DNA of 64,000 nucleotides from Flavobacterium gilvum (GCF_001761465.1 NZ_CP017479.1:1736001-1800000); one strand, 5' to 3'. Counted from the stretch's first letter, positions 9,826 to 18,937 are shown. Program-made: numbers and translations. The notes: generated by a model from the sequence alone, not told the origin.

Positions 9826-10537
9826 TCCTAAAACTTTTAAAGCTGTTTTGTTACTAATAGCTTTATTATTCGCAATAGCGGGTTTCTCCCAAGATAAAAA
9901 CGCATTTACATTGCAGATTGATTCTTTTTATGCCAAAATAAAAGAACAGAAAAATCCGCAAATTATTGACGCACGAAGTCCCGAGGAGTTTGCCATAAAC
10001 CATATCAATGGAGCGGTGAATTTTAATTTGGAAACAAAAAATTATATTCAGTATGTGGCCAAATTAGACAAATCCAAACCGGTTTTTATTTACTCGATTG
10101 GTGCTGGACGAAGTGGTCAATTGGCTAACGAATTATTAAAAAACGGATTCTCTGATGTGCATGATTTGGATGGAGGAATAGCGGCATGGATAGGCGGCGG
10201 AAAACCTTTTTATTCTAATACCAAAAACAAATTATCACAGGCAGAATATCAAAAAATAGTTACTAGTAACAATACCGTTTTGGTGGATATTGGTTCGCGT
10301 TATTGTGGTGCTTGTAAAAAAGTGAAACCTGTTCTGGAAACGATCAGGGCACAATATGGTGAGGATGTAAAAATTGTTGAAATTGATTTGGAAGACAATC
10401 CGCAGATTATAGCCGACTTAAAAACGGTGAAGGTTTTTCCAACTTTGATTTTATATAGAAAAGGTAAAATCTTTTTTAAAAAAGATGGAGGACAAGATTT
10501 GAAAAAAGATGTTGATTTGGCCTTGGCCTCCAATTAA
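9812..10537 (+). CDS. Exported rhodanese-like and thioredoxin-like fusion protein
   Basis: This 241-residue protein has a signal peptide (hydrophobic residues 10-25, ending FSQ). It is followed by a rhodanese-like domain (about 33-133: IIDARSPEEFAINHINGAVN, then DLDGGIAAW) and a thioredoxin-like domain (about 145-235). In the rhodanese loop the usual catalytic Cys position is Ser95 (IYSIGAGRSG), so sulfur transfer by that domain is doubtful. The thioredoxin site reads Y-C-G-A-C (Cys165 and Cys168), with Tyr in place of the usual Trp, and a cis-Pro motif (VFPTL) is present. It overlaps the desaturase gene by 14 bases. A role in periplasmic thiol or persulfide chemistry beside the sulfatases is plausible but unproven. 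Confidence 0.88.
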   Translation: MSQFNPKTFKAVLLLIALLFAIAGFSQDKNAFTLQIDSFYAKIKEQKNPQIIDARSPEEFAINHINGAVNFNLETKNYIQYVAKLDKSKPVFIYSIGAGRSGQLANELLKNGFSDVHDLDGGIAAWIGGGKPFYSNTKNKLSQAEYQKIVTSNNTVLVDIGSRYCGACKKVKPVLETIRAQYGEDVKIVEIDLEDNPQIIADLKTVKVFPTLILYRKGKIFFKKDGGQDLKKDVDLALASN

Positions 10538-10679
10538 TTTTTAAAAATGTTATAATAGAAAAAATAGCTCACGGAATGCATCCATTCTTCGAGATACAGT
10601 AAAGCTAAATTTGTTTGAACAAAGAACAGTTTAGGTTGGTTAGTTAGTCATTACTTGATTTTTTTTTTTTTTTTTTCAG

Positions 10680-10713
10680 CGCAATAGTTTAGAGATAAGC
10701 TATTGCGTTTTTT
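10680..10713 (+). terminator. Rho-independent terminator after the rhodanese-thioredoxin gene
   Basis: The stem CGCAATAG...CTATTGCG (10680-10687 with 10700-10707) extends inward by a wobble and two A-T pairs and is followed by six T. A long T-run (about 20) precedes the hairpin. It would close the operon that runs from the receptor gene. Confidence 0.8.
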
Positions 10714-10824
10714 GTAAGACATGTATTTATTATTTAATATTTTGTGTTTATTTGTCGATTTTTACTTGTTTATTAACGATTTTTTTAATTATTTTTGAAC
10801 CGACAAAATTTTGAAGCAACGCAA

Positions 10825-11658
10825 ATGAGTAAAAAAATTACGCTACTTTTTATAATTACTTTTTCCTTTTCGATTTCCGCTTTTTCTGCCATATCTCAGG
10901 CCGAGAAAGAAGTTTTGATAAAATTGAACCAAGTTACCAATGGACAAAAATGGATCAAAAAATGGGATCTGTCTTTGCCAATGGATAAATGGTATGGTGT
11001 CAAAATTGTTGACGATAAGGTAGTTTCCATTAACTTAAAAAATAATAATCTGACAGGTCGTATTCCTGTCGAAATTACAACTTTATTGAATCTGCAAGAG
11101 CTGAATTTAAGTTCTAATTTGTTGAATGGTGAAATTCCGCTCAATATCGGGAACATGAAAAATTTGCAAATTCTGGATCTTTCATCTAATAAATTAACAG
11201 GCTTTATTCCGGTTTCTATTTGTAATCTTCCTAATCTAATGGCATTGGTTTTGGACCGAAATATATTATCTGGAGAGTTGCCTCAACAAATAGGCAAGCT
11301 TTCCATGTTGGAGAATTTATCTTTATATGAAAATTCATTTCTGGGACAATTACCTGCTTCTTTTTATGAGTTAAAACATTTAAAATCAATATCTTTGTAT
11401 TCAAACAAGTTTACAGGGAAATTAAATCCCGAAATTGGTAATCTGGTATTGTTGGAATATTTAAATCTTTTTGACAATGATTTTAAAGGACAAGTCCCAT
11501 TAGAATTGGAGAAATTAATTCATCTGAAAAAAATGAATATATCCTATAATTTGTTTACTGGTCAAGTTTCAAACAAATTATCTTTATTGGATAAATTGAA
11601 TATGACCATGCGAAATGAAATAGGAAATGTTGTTTCGTTACCCGTTAACAAAGGGTGA
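10825..11658 (+). CDS. Exported leucine-rich-repeat protein, plant-type repeats
   Basis: The product is a secreted repeat protein of 277 residues when started at the ATG at 10825. The frame is open further upstream to a TTG at 10795, but the ATG gives a proper signal peptide (MSKKITLLFIITFSFSISAF). After an N-terminal cap (AEKEVLIKLNQVTNGQKWIKKW), about eight repeats of roughly 24 residues follow the L-x-x-L-x-L-x-x-N-x-L-x-G-x-I-P pattern, for example LQELNLSSNLLNGEIP and LQILDLSSNKLTGFIP. This pattern is typical of plant receptor ectodomains and occurs in some bacterial surface proteins. There is no visible sorting domain at the C-terminus. The partner is unknown. Confidence 0.88.
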   Translation: MSKKITLLFIITFSFSISAFSAISQAEKEVLIKLNQVTNGQKWIKKWDLSLPMDKWYGVKIVDDKVVSINLKNNNLTGRIPVEITTLLNLQELNLSSNLLNGEIPLNIGNMKNLQILDLSSNKLTGFIPVSICNLPNLMALVLDRNILSGELPQQIGKLSMLENLSLYENSFLGQLPASFYELKHLKSISLYSNKFTGKLNPEIGNLVLLEYLNLFDNDFKGQVPLELEKLIHLKKMNISYNLFTGQVSNKLSLLDKLNMTMRNEIGNVVSLPVNKG

Positions 11659-11716
11659 AAATACTTTTTTGATGTCGACGATATTGAAAGTTGTTTGTTT
11701 TTATACATTTAGTTAG

Positions 11717-11752
11717 AAAACCCTGTAAATTCATACATTACAGGGTTTTTTG
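11717..11752. terminator. Bidirectional terminator between convergent genes
   Basis: A 12-bp perfect stem (AAAACCCTGTAA with TTACAGGGTTTT) has A-rich and T-rich flanks on both sides. It lies between the leucine-rich-repeat gene on the plus strand and the amidohydrolase on the minus strand, so it can serve both. Confidence 0.85.
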
Positions 11753-11834
11753 TTTTAGGGCAGAAAAGTGTCTATTAAATTAAAAGTTTGTATCCCATGA
11801 GATATTAAGAAAGTACTGAAAAATGCAGTTTAAT

Positions 11835-12734
11835 TCAATTCTTTGTAAACCGAGGAAACAATCTCGCACTGTTATTGTACGCAATATTTTGTTTTTCTTC
11901 TGTAGTGAAAATGGATGTGTTTTTAAAAATTGCCACACTGTCTTGTGTGCCTGTTTTTGGTCGAAGCGGCGCATCGGTTCCGAAAACAATTTGTGAAGTG
12001 CCTGCCATATCTTTCAAGGTTTGAAAAACAGTGTCGGACGTTGACAAAGCCAAATCGTAATACAGATTTTTAAAAGAATCCAAGATTTCTTCTTTGGATA
12101 AATTAATCGCTTTGCATTCTTCGGCAACTGTGCTAAAACGGTATGCAAGATAGGGAAGAACCCCGCCGGCATGAGAAACAATCCATTTGATATTAGAGTA
12201 TTTTTTCAATTTACCCCTGTAGAGCAAATCCATAATCGCTCTTGTAGTGTCAAAAGGAAATTCCCAAACCGAAGGATCGGTGACGCTTAATGTGGGTACA
12301 TCTCCACCTGGTTTTACGGGATGCAAGAGTACCACTGCATTGCGTCTGTTGAGTTCAGCCAATATTTCGTCCATTCGGTCATCACCAATATACATTCCGC
12401 CCACGTGGCTTGGCATACAAAATCCATCTGCGTGGAGACTATCATAAGAGTATTCAATTTCTTTTAAAGTAGCTTCAACATTAGCACTTGGAAGGCAAGT
12501 TAAAATTCCATAGCGTTTGTTGTCATAGGAAGCATAACCTGCTAAAAAGTTATTGATTGCTCGGGTTTGTTCTGGTGTTGATGATACAGGAAGCGACAGC
12601 AAAGCACCTCCAATTCCTAATCGTTCGCTTTCCTCGGCATCTATTTGCATATCCCATTTGGGCAAGTTGGCAAAATTGGGATTGTTTTTTCCGATGACGT
12701 GGTGATGCACATCTATAATCATTTCAGTTTTCAT
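11835..12734 (-). CDS. Amidohydrolase_2 family metal-dependent hydrolase or decarboxylase
   Basis: This 299-residue TIM-barrel enzyme resembles the group that includes aminocarboxymuconate semialdehyde decarboxylase. The metal-binding H-x-H start is visible as IIDVHHHVIG near residue 8. Later motifs are VVLLHPVKPGG, IVSHAGGVLPYL and FGTDAP, matching the family's later His and Asp ligands. No signal peptide is present, so it is cytoplasmic. It lies 13 bases downstream of a second amidohydrolase on the same strand and is surely co-transcribed with it. The pair suggests hydrolysis or decarboxylation of a cyclic or aromatic compound, but the substrate cannot be read. Confidence 0.85.
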   Translation of the reverse strand: MKTEMIIDVHHHVIGKNNPNFANLPKWDMQIDAEESERLGIGGALLSLPVSSTPEQTRAINNFLAGYASYDNKRYGILTCLPSANVEATLKEIEYSYDSLHADGFCMPSHVGGMYIGDDRMDEILAELNRRNAVVLLHPVKPGGDVPTLSVTDPSVWEFPFDTTRAIMDLLYRGKLKKYSNIKWIVSHAGGVLPYLAYRFSTVAEECKAINLSKEEILDSFKNLYYDLALSTSDTVFQTLKDMAGTSQIVFGTDAPLRPKTGTQDSVAIFKNTSIFTTEEKQNIAYNNSARLFPRFTKN

Positions 12735-12747
12735 TTCTTTGATTTTT

Positions 12748-13992
12748 TTAATTCAATTGGTTCAAGTTAAATTCTACGCCCTGTCTCCACACTTTTTTGA
12801 TGGACAACGTATCGGCAATGTTGGTCGTTGGATCGCCTTCCACCAATAATAAATCGGCACGGGCACCATTAATAATGCGTCCTCTATCGTGGAGACCAAA
12901 TCTACGGGCAGGGATTGACATAGCGCTTCTCAAGGCCTCAATGGGCGTCAAGCCTGCTTTTACCAACAATTGCAATTCGTGGTGAAGACTGGCTCCGTGC
13001 GCCATTCCGCCCACTGCGGGTTGAGAAGCATCACTGCCTGCAAGAATATCTACGCCTGTATCATGCAAGGCTTTTACCGCATTGAGAAGATTAGCTGTTT
13101 TGCCTTGCGGGTAGGTGGTAATATGATTTTCCATACAGGCAATCCATTCCGGACTTAATTTGGAACTCACTCGTGGGTCTTTTACAAATTCTGAAGCATC
13201 GCTATCGCCAATGGTAGAAGCACCTGCAACAATAGTTGGGCAGACAAAAGCACCGGAATTAGCAACCGCTGTAATAATTTCAGGTGTGTGAGGCTGATCG
13301 ATAAAAATATGCATGAGTCCGTCTATTCCTCCTTCAATCGCTCTTTCGTAAGCCTTAATCGTCATAGCATGGGCTACGGTCATTTTTCCTAAACGATGCG
13401 CTTCCGAGCAAGTGGCTTCAATAACTTCATCAGTAACATCGGGTGTGTTTGGATAGCCAAAAACAGTACCTTCTTCAATCATTATTTTAATGTAATCTAC
13501 TCCTTGCTGCACTCTTTCATTAACTATTGCAATGGCTTCTTCAGGAGTGGAAACGTCTTTTTTCATAGTAAGTCCGGCTTTTGCCATCATTTCTTTTTGT
13601 TTGGCTTTCACTTCGGCTGGTAATAATTCGCTGGGATGACCGTCGGGTGCGGTTATGGCCAAAAATGATTTTAAACTTTCGGCGATACCTGTATTTTCTT
13701 TTAACTCTTTGCATTGCGCTTCGTTAAAGTACCCCTGCATCTGAAATGTGGTCGTCACACCAAAGTACATATCCTGTTTTAAGAATTCCATGTTCGGATG
13801 CGAATGCGCGTCAATCAAGGCAGGCATCAGAGTGCAGCCTTTGGCATCAATAATTTCGGCACCTTGCGAAATAGCATTGCCAATGTTGAGAATTTTACCG
13901 TTTTTTATGGTTACTGTTTTTGCTTCAATTACATTTTCTCCGTCAAATATTTTTGCGTTGGTGATTGTTGTCAATTTGTTCATACTATACAT
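12748..13992 (-). CDS. Amidohydrolase family protein, imidazolonepropionase-like
   Basis: This 414-residue cytoplasmic enzyme has the amidohydrolase layout. A small beta domain comes first (ITNAKIFDGENVIEAKTV), followed by the metal-binding loop MPALIDAHSHPNMEF, then KIMIEEG and MTVAHAMT, and later ILAGSDAS. A C-terminal segment near GARADLLLVEGDP closes the beta domain. These features fit the imidazolonepropionase or dipeptidase-like group. A second in-frame ATG three codons in (13983) is an equally good start. The gene is the first of a two-gene minus-strand unit with the amidohydrolase at 11835-12734, and an AraC regulator lies upstream on the same strand. Confidence 0.85.
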   Translation of the reverse strand: MYSMNKLTTITNAKIFDGENVIEAKTVTIKNGKILNIGNAISQGAEIIDAKGCTLMPALIDAHSHPNMEFLKQDMYFGVTTTFQMQGYFNEAQCKELKENTGIAESLKSFLAITAPDGHPSELLPAEVKAKQKEMMAKAGLTMKKDVSTPEEAIAIVNERVQQGVDYIKIMIEEGTVFGYPNTPDVTDEVIEATCSEAHRLGKMTVAHAMTIKAYERAIEGGIDGLMHIFIDQPHTPEIITAVANSGAFVCPTIVAGASTIGDSDASEFVKDPRVSSKLSPEWIACMENHITTYPQGKTANLLNAVKALHDTGVDILAGSDASQPAVGGMAHGASLHHELQLLVKAGLTPIEALRSAMSIPARRFGLHDRGRIINGARADLLLVEGDPTTNIADTLSIKKVWRQGVEFNLNQLN

Positions 13993-14222
13993 TTTTAATT
14001 GTTGTTAATTTTTTTGCTCATGCGTATGCTTTATTTATTAAAAGCTTTTTATGAGTTAAAATGATAGTGCAAATCTAGACCGAAGAAAAAGGGTAAAATT
14101 GTAAAAAACGGACGTTTTGAGTTGGAGAGGATTTTTTGCCAATGATTTAGCTAATGCGCAGTTCACTTCGTTCGAATCAGAGATTCTCACGGATTTTCGG
14201 TTCAATAATAATAAGCTCCGAA

Positions 14223-15185
14223 CTAAAAACGGCTGTATTGTTTGGGCTTCATCCCGATATGTTCATTAAAGACCTTGGCAAAATGACTTAGGTTTGTAAA
14301 TCCCAGTTTATAACCCACATCCGAAACAGTTAGCTTTTCCTCTTTCAATAATCGGGAAGCTTCTTTCATCCGGAATTCCTGATAATAACTAAAAATGCTG
14401 TTACCAAAAACTTGCTTGAACAAACGTTTCAATTTGGATGGACTCATATTGGCACCCATTGCCAATTCGCCGATAACCGGAGGAATTTCAAGCTGCTCAA
14501 GCATTTTCTCTTTTACTTTGTAAATGGTTTGGATATCATGAGTATTTAAAGCATACAGCTGTTTTTCATCCCGCTTTTCTAATTCCATTAATAATCGGCA
14601 AACCAATTCTTCTGCCTTTATTCTCAGAAAAAATAGTTTGAAAGTTTCATCAACCGATTCAGTCACAATTTCATCCACGATTTTCTGTAAAGAAGGATAA
14701 ATAATTTGTTCGAATAACAAGGGCTGTGCGTTCTCTAACAGGCTTTGTAAAACTGGCGATTTTTCCGAAAAGGCAAATAGTTCGTTCAAATAATCGGCAT
14801 CGACTTCTATATTAATAACTGCCGTATTGGTATGGATAGAAATAACGTCGTCGGTATTTAAACTACTGGTCGCGACTAAAACTGAAGGCATTTCCATCAA
14901 ATGTTTATCAGTTGATGCTATTTCTGTTTTAGGAAAAATGTTTTGAAACTTGAAAAATATCATTCTCTTGGAAGCGTTGACTTCTGGATATTCAACAACC
15001 AAGTCCTCATTTAGCTCATAATTACTGATTATCATTCGGATATGCTCATTAAAAATGAATCCGGTACAATAACCTTTGCCAAATTTTTCAGGGATTTCTA
15101 ATCTTCTGTTTTTAACTTCTGTCCCCAATAATTGGGCAAGTTTTTTTAAGATTTTCGGAATTGTTTCTTGTTTGTCTTTTTTCAT
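14223..15185 (-). CDS. AraC-family transcriptional regulator
   Basis: This is a 320-residue DNA-binding protein with an N-terminal sensing part without a recognised domain name and a C-terminal AraC helix-turn-helix pair (about residues 220-320). Clear family features include MGANMSPSKLKRLFKQVFGNSIFSYY and the closing LGFTNLSHFAKVFNEHIGMKP. It is transcribed away from the small-protein/MFS operon at 15296-16769 and toward the amidohydrolase pair. It could therefore control either unit. The divergent position makes the MFS operon the likelier target. Confidence 0.92.
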   Translation of the reverse strand: MKKDKQETIPKILKKLAQLLGTEVKNRRLEIPEKFGKGYCTGFIFNEHIRMIISNYELNEDLVVEYPEVNASKRMIFFKFQNIFPKTEIASTDKHLMEMPSVLVATSSLNTDDVISIHTNTAVINIEVDADYLNELFAFSEKSPVLQSLLENAQPLLFEQIIYPSLQKIVDEIVTESVDETFKLFFLRIKAEELVCRLLMELEKRDEKQLYALNTHDIQTIYKVKEKMLEQLEIPPVIGELAMGANMSPSKLKRLFKQVFGNSIFSYYQEFRMKEASRLLKEEKLTVSDVGYKLGFTNLSHFAKVFNEHIGMKPKQYSRF

Positions 15186-15295
15186 AAAAGTCTTTTACAG
15201 CTGTTTTTATGTCAAATGTAGATATTTTGCTCGCAAAAGACACTATACTTTTGTATTGCGAATTATTCAAGACTAATGTAGTAGAGATAATTATT

Positions 15296-15511
15296 ATGGA
15301 TATCCTCATTTTTAAAACAAACATCAAAACAAAACGGGATTACTTTAAGGTAAAGAGAGCCTTGAAAACTAAGCTTGATATAGAAGAAATAAGTATTGAT
15401 TCTGAGGATTGCGACAAAGTTTTGCGTGTAATAAGTAAGATGAATTCTTCGCAGACTATAATAGACGAAGTTAAGGGCCTTAATTTTTTTTGTGAAGAAC
15501 TGGAAGACTAA
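15296..15511 (+). CDS. Small conserved-looking protein, 71 residues
   Basis: The chosen ATG at 15296 gives MDILIFKTNIKTKRDYFKV and a compact alpha/beta pattern reminiscent of heavy-metal-associated (ferredoxin-like) folds, but without a CxxC metal site. The frame is open further up to 15209, but the extra residues look like untranslated leader. The gene lies 40 bases before the MFS exporter and opposite an AraC regulator, so all three may form one regulatory unit. I do not recognise a function. Confidence 0.65.
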   Translation: MDILIFKTNIKTKRDYFKVKRALKTKLDIEEISIDSEDCDKVLRVISKMNSSQTIIDEVKGLNFFCEELED

Positions 15512-15551
15512 AACCATTTAAAAAATCATTTAAAAACAAATAAAAATAAGA

Positions 15552-16769
15552 ATGAAATCGAAGAAATATAAATTGTGGATTATTGTTGGGATTGTATTGT
15601 TGAATTCTATTGGATTTTCGGTGGTACTGCCTCTGTTGCCTTTTATGGTTGGTAAGTATCTTCCATCTCAACAGATTGTTTTAGGGATGAGTGCGCTTAT
15701 GTCGGTGTTTGCATTCTGTACGTTTTTTGCGTCTCCCGTTTTTGGGGCTTTAAGCGACAGGTATGGACGGAAAAACATTCTTATCTTCAGTCTATTAGGC
15801 TCTACCATAGGCTATGTTTTGTTTGGAATAGGGGGAGCGCTTTGGATACTTTTCCTTGGGCGTATTATTGATGGACTTACAGCAGGAAACATTAGCACGT
15901 TGTTTGCATATGTATGCGATAGCACCGAACCCAAGGAAAGGATTAAATGGTTTGGTTATATAGGTTCTGCTATGGGAATTGGGAAATTGGGGGGACCTGC
16001 ATTAGGCGGATTGTTGGGAAGCATTTCTCTTGGGTTGCCCTTTTTTGTTACTGCCGGATTAATTTTTATTTCCAGTTTGGCTGTATATTTTTTACTACCT
16101 GAATCTTTAGCTCCCGAAAAAAGGACTAAACATTTAACACTTGAAAGTTTTAATACATTTTCCCATTTTAAAGATATATTAAGACTCAAAGATGTTAAAT
16201 TATTGCTCTTATTAGGTGTTCTTTTTTATGTAGGAATAAGTGTTTTTCAGTTTAATTTCATCATCTTTCTTAAAGATATTTATAAATGGAGTCCTGCATT
16301 TATTGGTATCATGATGACGCTAGTTGGAATCAGTGAGATTTCTTCAAGGGCATTGCTATTGCCTTGGTTATTGAAACGTTTTAGTGAAAAAAGTATTGGA
16401 ATAGCTGGCTTAATTGGCCTTGGAATTGGATTAGGATTAATTCTCCTGAGTGTTTTTATACCATCTGTTATTATTATTTCGATGGCTGTCCTATTTATAA
16501 TCTCCGGTGAAGGATTATTCGACCCAACGTACAACGGAAAATTATCACAATCTGTTGACGAGAGTAAACAGGGAAAACTTCAGGGAGTCAACCAAAGTTT
16601 GCAGTCAGCAAATAATATGCTTATTCCGCTGGGTGCAGGTGCTATTTATTTTTACAGCCCAAGTATGTTGTATGCAATAGCTACATTTGTTGTGTTGGTT
16701 GCAGTTATTTTGTATGCAAAATTTTTGCCTCAAACTCGACTTGCTCAAAATTTGAGCAAAAAAGTTTAG
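15552..16769 (+). CDS. MFS transporter, TetA/drug-exporter-like
   Basis: This 405-residue membrane protein has about 12 hydrophobic spans. The major-facilitator signature between spans 2 and 3 is visible as GALSDRYGRKNIL. The first span contains GFSVVLPLLPF, and the region after span 4 (LGRIIDGLTAGN) fits the tetracycline-exporter type of drug:proton antiporter. It would export small molecules from the cytoplasm, with unknown specificity. It follows the 71-residue protein and diverges from an AraC regulator. A conserved structured repeat lies in its 3' region. Confidence 0.88.
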   Translation: MKSKKYKLWIIVGIVLLNSIGFSVVLPLLPFMVGKYLPSQQIVLGMSALMSVFAFCTFFASPVFGALSDRYGRKNILIFSLLGSTIGYVLFGIGGALWILFLGRIIDGLTAGNISTLFAYVCDSTEPKERIKWFGYIGSAMGIGKLGGPALGGLLGSISLGLPFFVTAGLIFISSLAVYFLLPESLAPEKRTKHLTLESFNTFSHFKDILRLKDVKLLLLLGVLFYVGISVFQFNFIIFLKDIYKWSPAFIGIMMTLVGISEISSRALLLPWLLKRFSEKSIGIAGLIGLGIGLGLILLSVFIPSVIIISMAVLFIISGEGLFDPTYNGKLSQSVDESKQGKLQGVNQSLQSANNMLIPLGAGAIYFYSPSMLYAIATFVVLVAVILYAKFLPQTRLAQNLSKKV

Positions 16770-16856
16770 TTTTTTAACAGATCGATTCTTAGAATGGTTG
16801 AAATTTGATTTTTTTCCTTTTTTGTAATGATGGTAAAGAAGCAAAATCTTTCCTCT

Positions 16857-16930
16857 TAGCCCCGATAGAAGTGGAAATCCTTTTATGCCGGGGTTCGGCA
16901 TATAAGATTGAAACGGATAGCGGGAACCAT
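16857..16930 (+). ncRNA. Structured intergenic repeat resembling the Flavo-1 RNA motif
   Basis: The gap after the MFS gene holds a segment starting TAGCCCCGATAGAAGTGG and ending AACGGATAGCGGGAA. Its ends pair (CCCG with CGGG). The centre forms a strong hairpin TTATGCC/GGCATA with a short GGGTT-type loop. Between them are purine-rich internal loops with facing G and A residues, as in stacked sheared G-A pairs. From memory this layout is very common in Flavobacterium gaps and may correspond to the Rfam Flavo-1 motif. Strand is assigned by resemblance only. Confidence 0.5.
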
Positions 16931-16978
16931 CTTTCCAAAAATGCCTAATCTTTCTGCTCCAAAAAATAGTAATCGAAA

Positions 16979-17725
16979 TCAAGATTTTAAATCGGTGAGC
17001 TGAATGAAGCGGTCGTTGATGTTTTTATACAAATCTTTGGGCAACACGCCGGAGAGTTTTTTGATTTCTTTGATGAAATGGGATTGATCTGTGTAATTGC
17101 CTTCGGGAAATAATTTGCCGTTTTTTAGTTGTTCGAATGATGCTCTGAAACGGACAATATTGCAATAAGTTTTGAGCGGAATGCCCAATTGCTGATTGAA
17201 ATAGCGGTTGATTTGACGGCTGCTCCAAAACACTTTTTTGGATAGTTCAGTGATAGCGATATTTCCTTTGGAGGCATAAATTAAATCAAACAATTTGATT
17301 TTGCGCTTGTCGAGATTTTCGGGGATGAGCTCTTTAATTCTTTTGGTGGCGTTTTTGCAAAAAGTATCAAAATCATCCAGAGCAGTTTCATCGATATGAG
17401 AGAAAATCTGAGTGACATTTTTTGCATTATCCAAAATATCGGCTATGGAACTTTTTAGGATATATTCTATCGCAGGAAGTTTAAGACTGATGGCAAAAGT
17501 GACAGAATTTGGTGCAATCACTACTTGCTCCGGCTGTGTAGAAATACCCAACAACATGATATGATAAGGTTCATTTGTCGATTTTGAAAAAAGTAAATCG
17601 ATGCGTCCGTCGGGCAGTATGATTATGTTTTTTCCGAAATCACTAGTGTTATGCAATGCCCAGAAACTATCTACAAAATTTGTAATGGCTGTTTCCGGTA
17701 AATGTGTAGTTATAGAAATGCTCAT
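16979..17725 (-). CDS. AraC-family transcriptional regulator
   Basis: This 248-residue protein has an N-terminal beta-rich region of the kind found before many AraC domains (ITNFVDSFWALHN, then ILPDGRIDLLFS). It is followed by a C-terminal AraC helix-turn-helix region (about residues 150-240, ISKKVFWSSRQINRYFNQ-like, reading TELSKKVFWSSRQINRYF). Its start lies about 295 bases from the divergent encapsulin gene, so the shared gap could carry control sites for both. Whether it regulates the encapsulin operon is not shown by the sequence. Confidence 0.88.
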   Translation of the reverse strand: MSISITTHLPETAITNFVDSFWALHNTSDFGKNIIILPDGRIDLLFSKSTNEPYHIMLLGISTQPEQVVIAPNSVTFAISLKLPAIEYILKSSIADILDNAKNVTQIFSHIDETALDDFDTFCKNATKRIKELIPENLDKRKIKLFDLIYASKGNIAITELSKKVFWSSRQINRYFNQQLGIPLKTYCNIVRFRASFEQLKNGKLFPEGNYTDQSHFIKEIKKLSGVLPKDLYKNINDRFIQLTDLKS

Positions 17726-18019
17726 TTTTGCAATATTTCAACCAAAAAAAGGGTTACTCTTAAAACAAACAAATTTAAACGAAAAATTAGCGATAAATGT
17801 TAAACCACGATGGGAGAAATGTAAGTTGAAGTATTTTTTGTTTTTTATTTAAAAAATTAATATTGTGGTAGTTATATAATTGTGCTAAATTAGTGGAGAA
17901 AATAATTTATTTTTTTATTTGGTTTAAAGGAATTTGGTAAGTCGAATTCATGTGTGTTGCTTCTTTAAATCAACCTTGTTTGTGATTCAATAGTATTCGA
18001 TAACTTAATAAATAAAACA

Positions 18020-18937
18020 ATGGCAGAATTAAAGAAACAGCAAACTGCGTTAGGAGACGTAGCCGCAAGACAACTAGCAATAGCAACCCGTTCGGTTCCC
18101 CAAATGGTTGCCATAACCCCAAGATGGCTTACTCATCTTTTGCATTGGATTCCAGTAGAAGGCGGGGTTTATCGTTTGAATAAAGTAAAAGATGCAAAAC
18201 AAATAGAAGTGGATTGCTCCAGAAGAGACGAGCATGAACTTCCTAATACTTTTGTGGATTATATCGATAATCCCCGTGAGTATAATTTGGCAGCCGTACA
18301 AACTATAGTTGATGTTCATACTCGTGTTTCGGATTTATACAGCAAGCCTTATAATCAGATTACAGAACAATTGCGCCTAGCGATTGAAACAATTAAAGAA
18401 AGACAGGAAAGCGAATTAATAAACAACAAAGATTATGGTTTGTTGAACAATGTGGCTCCTTCGCAAATCATCAAAACCAGAACTGGAGCACCAACCCCAG
18501 ACGATATGGACGAATTGTTGACCAAAGTCTGGAAAGAACCCGGTTTTTTCCTGTTACATCCATTGGCCATAGCAGCTTTTGGTAGAGAATGTACCCGTCG
18601 TGGTGTACCACCGCCAACAACTTCTTTGTTTGGTTCCCAATTCCTTACCTGGCGAGGGGTTCCGCTGATACCTTCGGATAAATTACCTATTGTAAAAGGA
18701 AAATCCAAAATCATTTTGATGCGTACAGGCGAAAGTCGTCAAGGTGTTATAGGACTTATTTTGCCAGGATTACAAGGAGAACAATCCCCTGGATTATCTG
18801 TTCGCTTTATGGGAATTAATGAAAAAGCGATTGCGTCTTATTTGGTGTCATTATATTGTTCATTGGTAATTACTGTTGATGATGCAATAGCGGTGCTGGA
18901 TGATGTACAAATAGACAAATACCATGAATACAAATAG
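18020..18937 (+). CDS. Family 2A encapsulin nanocompartment shell protein
   Basis: This 305-residue protein is recognised as a HK97-fold encapsulin of family 2A (the SrpI-like group linked to sulfur metabolism). Recognisable parts are the N-terminal arm region (PRWLTHLLHWIPVEGGVYRLN), the INNKDYGLLNNV and RTGAPTPDDMDELL segments, AAFGRECTRRGVPPPT, and the closing SVRFMGINEKAIASYL. Many copies assemble into a hollow shell in the cytoplasm. Its stop overlaps by 14 bases the start of a cysteine desulfurase with a long N-terminal extension. This is the established cargo type of this encapsulin family. Identification rests on recall of family sequences. Confidence 0.93.
   Translation: MAELKKQQTALGDVAARQLAIATRSVPQMVAITPRWLTHLLHWIPVEGGVYRLNKVKDAKQIEVDCSRRDEHELPNTFVDYIDNPREYNLAAVQTIVDVHTRVSDLYSKPYNQITEQLRLAIETIKERQESELINNKDYGLLNNVAPSQIIKTRTGAPTPDDMDELLTKVWKEPGFFLLHPLAIAAFGRECTRRGVPPPTTSLFGSQFLTWRGVPLIPSDKLPIVKGKSKIILMRTGESRQGVIGLILPGLQGEQSPGLSVRFMGINEKAIASYLVSLYCSLVITVDDAIAVLDDVQIDKYHEYK

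Noticed and set aside
14140..14222. TTCGAATC-like stretch as a possible tRNA end
   Set aside because: No cloverleaf can be folded around it, and it lies at the end of the AraC gene's 3' region.
15209..15295. Longer start for the 71-residue protein
   Set aside because: The extra residues look like untranslated leader in the divergent promoter region, and the ATG at 15296 gives a compact domain.
16605..16982. Minus-strand open frame of 125 codons across the MFS gene end
   Set aside because: It covers the 3' end of the MFS gene and the structured repeat, and it has no protein-like pattern.
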